In this document: positions 62,251 through 64,000 of the stretch, piece after piece
Layout: each line of letters opens with the position of its first letter
Numbering within the stretch: position 1 is the first letter of the stretch
Assembly (NCBI GenBank): GCA_005888755.1
Contig: VBBQ01000027.1
Span: forward strand, 30,868 to 94,867
Reading direction: 5' to 3'
Length of the DNA: 64,000 bases
DNA from: Candidatus Bathyarchaeota archaeon
GTDB lineage: Archaea > Thermoproteota > Bathyarchaeia > 40CM-2-53-6
Translations under genes and position numbers: made by a program
The notes under the pieces: generated by a model
The model's input: only the letters and a program-made list of their open reading frames with translations
Told to the model about the DNA's origin: nothing
Database searches by the model: none

Positions 62251-62988
62251 GTGGAGCCGACTGGGATCAAGATTCTTGATGATATTCTAGGGGGTGGGTT
62301 TCCCAGACCTTCCGCCGTCGGAATAACAGGCCCGGTTGGCAGCGGCAAGTCGACCCTCGTCAAGCAACTGGCAGCTGCTGCGCTGGAGCGCGACTTCAGG
62401 GTTGTATATTATGCGGTTGACGAGTCTGCTGAGGATGTGAGGGAGAGTATCGTGTCCTGGGGAGTAGATGTGAGCCGATACGAGTCTGAAGGTAGGCTCT
62501 CTTTTGTCGACATGTTCGCGCTGGGAGTTGAGAGGCTTGCAGACTCGTTTCCTACAGAGCAGCCTGAACAGATAGTCGATAGCACTATGAAGTTCTCTGA
62601 TCTCATCGCTCAGGGCCGAAGCTTCACGCTAAAACATCTGGGCAAGAAGACGATGGGGATCATGGACTCGCTGACACCCTTCTTTCTCATGATCGAGGCG
62701 AAGAAGGTCTTCCAGTATGGACAGGTTCTGAAGTATGCTACCCGGTTCGCGAAATCCATCGGCATCGCTACACTTCACACCAGTGTCTTGAACGAGACGA
62801 TAGAGAATGCAATGACAAATTTCGCCGACATCGTCATAGACATGGAGGGACGGAAGAATCCGCAAGGTATCAGTCATGGAGGGACCCTGAGACTTGTCAA
62901 GATGGGCAAAGCCCCTACTCCTCCAAGAGGCTACTATTACGAGATGACGCCGAAGGGAATAGACATCAGCACCGCACCAATGATATAG
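62251..62988 (+). CDS. KaiC/RadA-like ATPase (RAD55 family)
   Basis: A 245-residue single RecA-like domain: LDDILGGGFPRPSAVGITGP leading into Walker A GPVGSGKSTLVKQL (about residues 27-37), and a Walker B-like strand MGIMDSLTPFFLM. GTG 62251 gives the usual start. Many archaea carry several KaiC-like ATPases with unknown signalling roles. Different from the double-domain copy at 18.6 kb. Confidence 0.85.
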   Translation: MEPTGIKILDDILGGGFPRPSAVGITGPVGSGKSTLVKQLAAAALERDFRVVYYAVDESAEDVRESIVSWGVDVSRYESEGRLSFVDMFALGVERLADSFPTEQPEQIVDSTMKFSDLIAQGRSFTLKHLGKKTMGIMDSLTPFFLMIEAKKVFQYGQVLKYATRFAKSIGIATLHTSVLNETIENAMTNFADIVIDMEGRKNPQGISHGGTLRLVKMGKAPTPPRGYYYEMTPKGIDISTAPMI

Positions 62989-63019
62989 TAGTCAGTCTTT
63001 CTCCACCGTTGTAAGTTGT

Positions 63020-63290
63020 CTAGTCGAGATGTGCTCTCCTAGTCGTAAGCCGGTCATATTCTGACAGAGCATCGATTTCTATATCATACTGCGAAAAGTA
63101 ACGGGCCACATTTTCCAAGTCCCGACGTAGGGGTGGTCTGGCTTTCTCGAATTGTCGGTGTCGGTTGGGCCGGGACGAGAGGTCCACTGCCTGGGGGAAA
63201 TCAATGACGAAAATGCGGTCATGGTATTGAAGGCGAGGATTTCGTCGTCTAAGCAGACTGGAGATTGTGACGATGCACTGAGAATTCAAT
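63020..63290 (-). pseudogene. RIO-type protein kinase remnant
   Basis: The frame reads HDRIFVIDFPQAVDLSSRPN and PLRRDLENVARYFSQYDIEI, the C-lobe of RIO1/RIO2 kinases (metal-binding D of IDFPQAV). Just upstream another frame encodes DEILAFNT, like the catalytic DLSxxN loop, so a frameshift splits it. The N-lobe with the ATP-binding Lys is missing. RIO kinases act in small-subunit ribosome maturation; a full copy should exist elsewhere. Confidence 0.65.
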
Positions 63291-63410
63291 CAGGCTCATA
63301 GTGCCCAACCTCACAGGGAGGTCTCGGACTGGCGAATATTGGACCTTTCGATATGGAGTCAGCCTTTGAAATGGAAGAGTAAAAATAATCTGACCAAACA
63401 TGGAGTTCCC

Positions 63411-63895
63411 ATGCAAAAAATCACGCCGTTCCTGTGGTTCGATGAACAGGCAGAAGAAGCCGCGAAATTCTACACTTCCATTTTCAAGAATTCAAAGATT
63501 GGAAAGGTCAGCCGCTCTGGGAGAGAGGGATACGAGGTCCACGGGAAGAAAGCGGGAACCGTGATGACTGTGGAATTCGAAATCGATGGGCAAAAATCGT
63601 GGCGCTAAACGGTGGACCCCAGTTCAAGTTCACCGAGGCCGTATCGTTCGCCGTTGACTGCAAGACCCAAGAAGAAGTTGACGAGCTCTGGGAGAAGCTC
63701 ACGAAAGGTGGAGAAGAAAGCCAGTGCGGCTGGCTCAAGGACAGGTACGGTCTGTCGTGGCAGATCAATCCTACAGTCTTGGGTGAGATGTTGGCGGACA
63801 AGGACCCGAAGAAAGCGGGAAGGGTCATGGCCGCTATGCTCAAGATGAAGAAGATCGACATCAAGACCCTAAAGAAAGCATATGAGCAAGGATAA
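63411..63895 (+). pseudogene. PhnB-like (glyoxalase/VOC-fold) gene with one frameshift
   Basis: ATG 63411 gives MQKITPFLWFDEQAEEAAKF, YTSIFKNSKIGKVSR and EFEIDGQK, breaking near 63597. The next frame continues ALNGGPQFKFTEAVSFAVDC and WLKDRYGLSWQINPTVLGEM to the stop at 63895. This is the PhnB/3-demethylubiquinone methyltransferase-like VOC family, about 160 residues. One missing T in AAAAATCG would explain the break. Probably near-intact or a base error. Confidence 0.8.
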
Positions 63896-63978
63896 GCTTC
63901 CGAGAAAAAAAACCGCACTAAGTCGGCTGTTCCTTCCAGTCACCCTTTTATCAAGCCAAGACCAAATTGACTTCAACC

Positions 63979-64000
63979 ATGCAGTCCGTTACTAGCAAAG
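63979..64000 (+). CDS. Start of a gene running off the window
   Basis: ATG 63979 follows a TATA-like CTTTTATC by about 30 bases, the spacing of leaderless genes seen elsewhere here. Only seven codons are visible (MQSVTSK), so no product can be named. Confidence 0.35.

Noticed and set aside
1-64000. CRISPR arrays, rRNA genes, complete insertion sequences
   Set aside because: I found no regularly spaced repeats, rRNA-like sequence or transposase in the window.

Overview
The window is archaeal chromosomal DNA. It carries the small (DP1) subunit of D-family DNA polymerase, an Orc1/Cdc6 initiator, archaeal HflX, an AbrB-PhoU regulator, an archaeal Ogg2-type glycosylase, A-type ATPase subunit F, separate PyrB and PyrI chains, an F420-type luciferase-like oxidoreductase, a DUF99 protein and a tRNA-Pro whose gene looks intron-interrupted. 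Many genes start with TTG or GTG, and several have a TATA-like box about 25-40 bases upstream of the start. DP1 rules out a typical Crenarchaeote. The gene set would suit a mesophilic soil or sediment lineage of the Nitrososphaeria (Thaumarchaeota)/Bathyarchaeia type, but nothing here fixes the lineage. A secreted S53 (sedolisin) protease hints at an acidic habitat.

Layout. 0-7.3 kb: folate/histidine-breakdown enzyme FTCD, an HxlR regulator divergent from a tiny Cys-rich ORF, a methyltransferase, an AlkA-like glycosylase, a membrane-anchored cyclophilin, an acyltransferase-family hydrolase and a double GNAT protein. 7.3-17 kb: secreted S53 protease, phosphodiesterase, kinase-like protein, LLM oxidoreductase, acyl-CoA dehydrogenase, an ABC exporter pair and tRNA-Pro. 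17-25.5 kb: small regulators, a KaiC-like ATPase, an NrdD-like protein with an N-terminal HTH, PyrB and small unknown proteins. 25.6-35.7 kb: MFS exporter divergent from PPK2, then HflX, AbrB-PhoU, DP1, PyrI, Ogg2 and AtpF, all on the plus strand. 36-43.5 kb: secreted FG-GAP-like protein, Orc1/Cdc6, DUF99, small proteins, a nuclease-like zinc protein, two winged-helix genes, a cluster of TGACGTCA palindromes and an ORB-like origin box. 43.6-64 kb: a large membrane protein, a thioredoxin/ArsR/MFS group sharing an 18-bp promoter element, membrane and beta-propeller surface proteins, TauE/DUF1634, TPR protein, PiT phosphate transporter, S9 peptidase and a second KaiC-like ATPase.

Two features stand out. 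First, the intergenic regions hold structured DNA: three copies of one dispersed G/C-rich hairpin repeat, a palindrome cluster, an ORB-like box, a nested inverted repeat beside the tRNA and twin ArsR-type promoter elements. Second, many genes are broken. PNPOx-like, DUF5519, RIO kinase, YjbQ and nitronate monooxygenase genes look truly decayed (several lesions, missing start or internal deletion). A methyltransferase, a GNAT protein, a glyoxalase-like protein and two membrane or secreted proteins carry one or two frameshifts, which could be real mutations or base-calling errors in the assembly.
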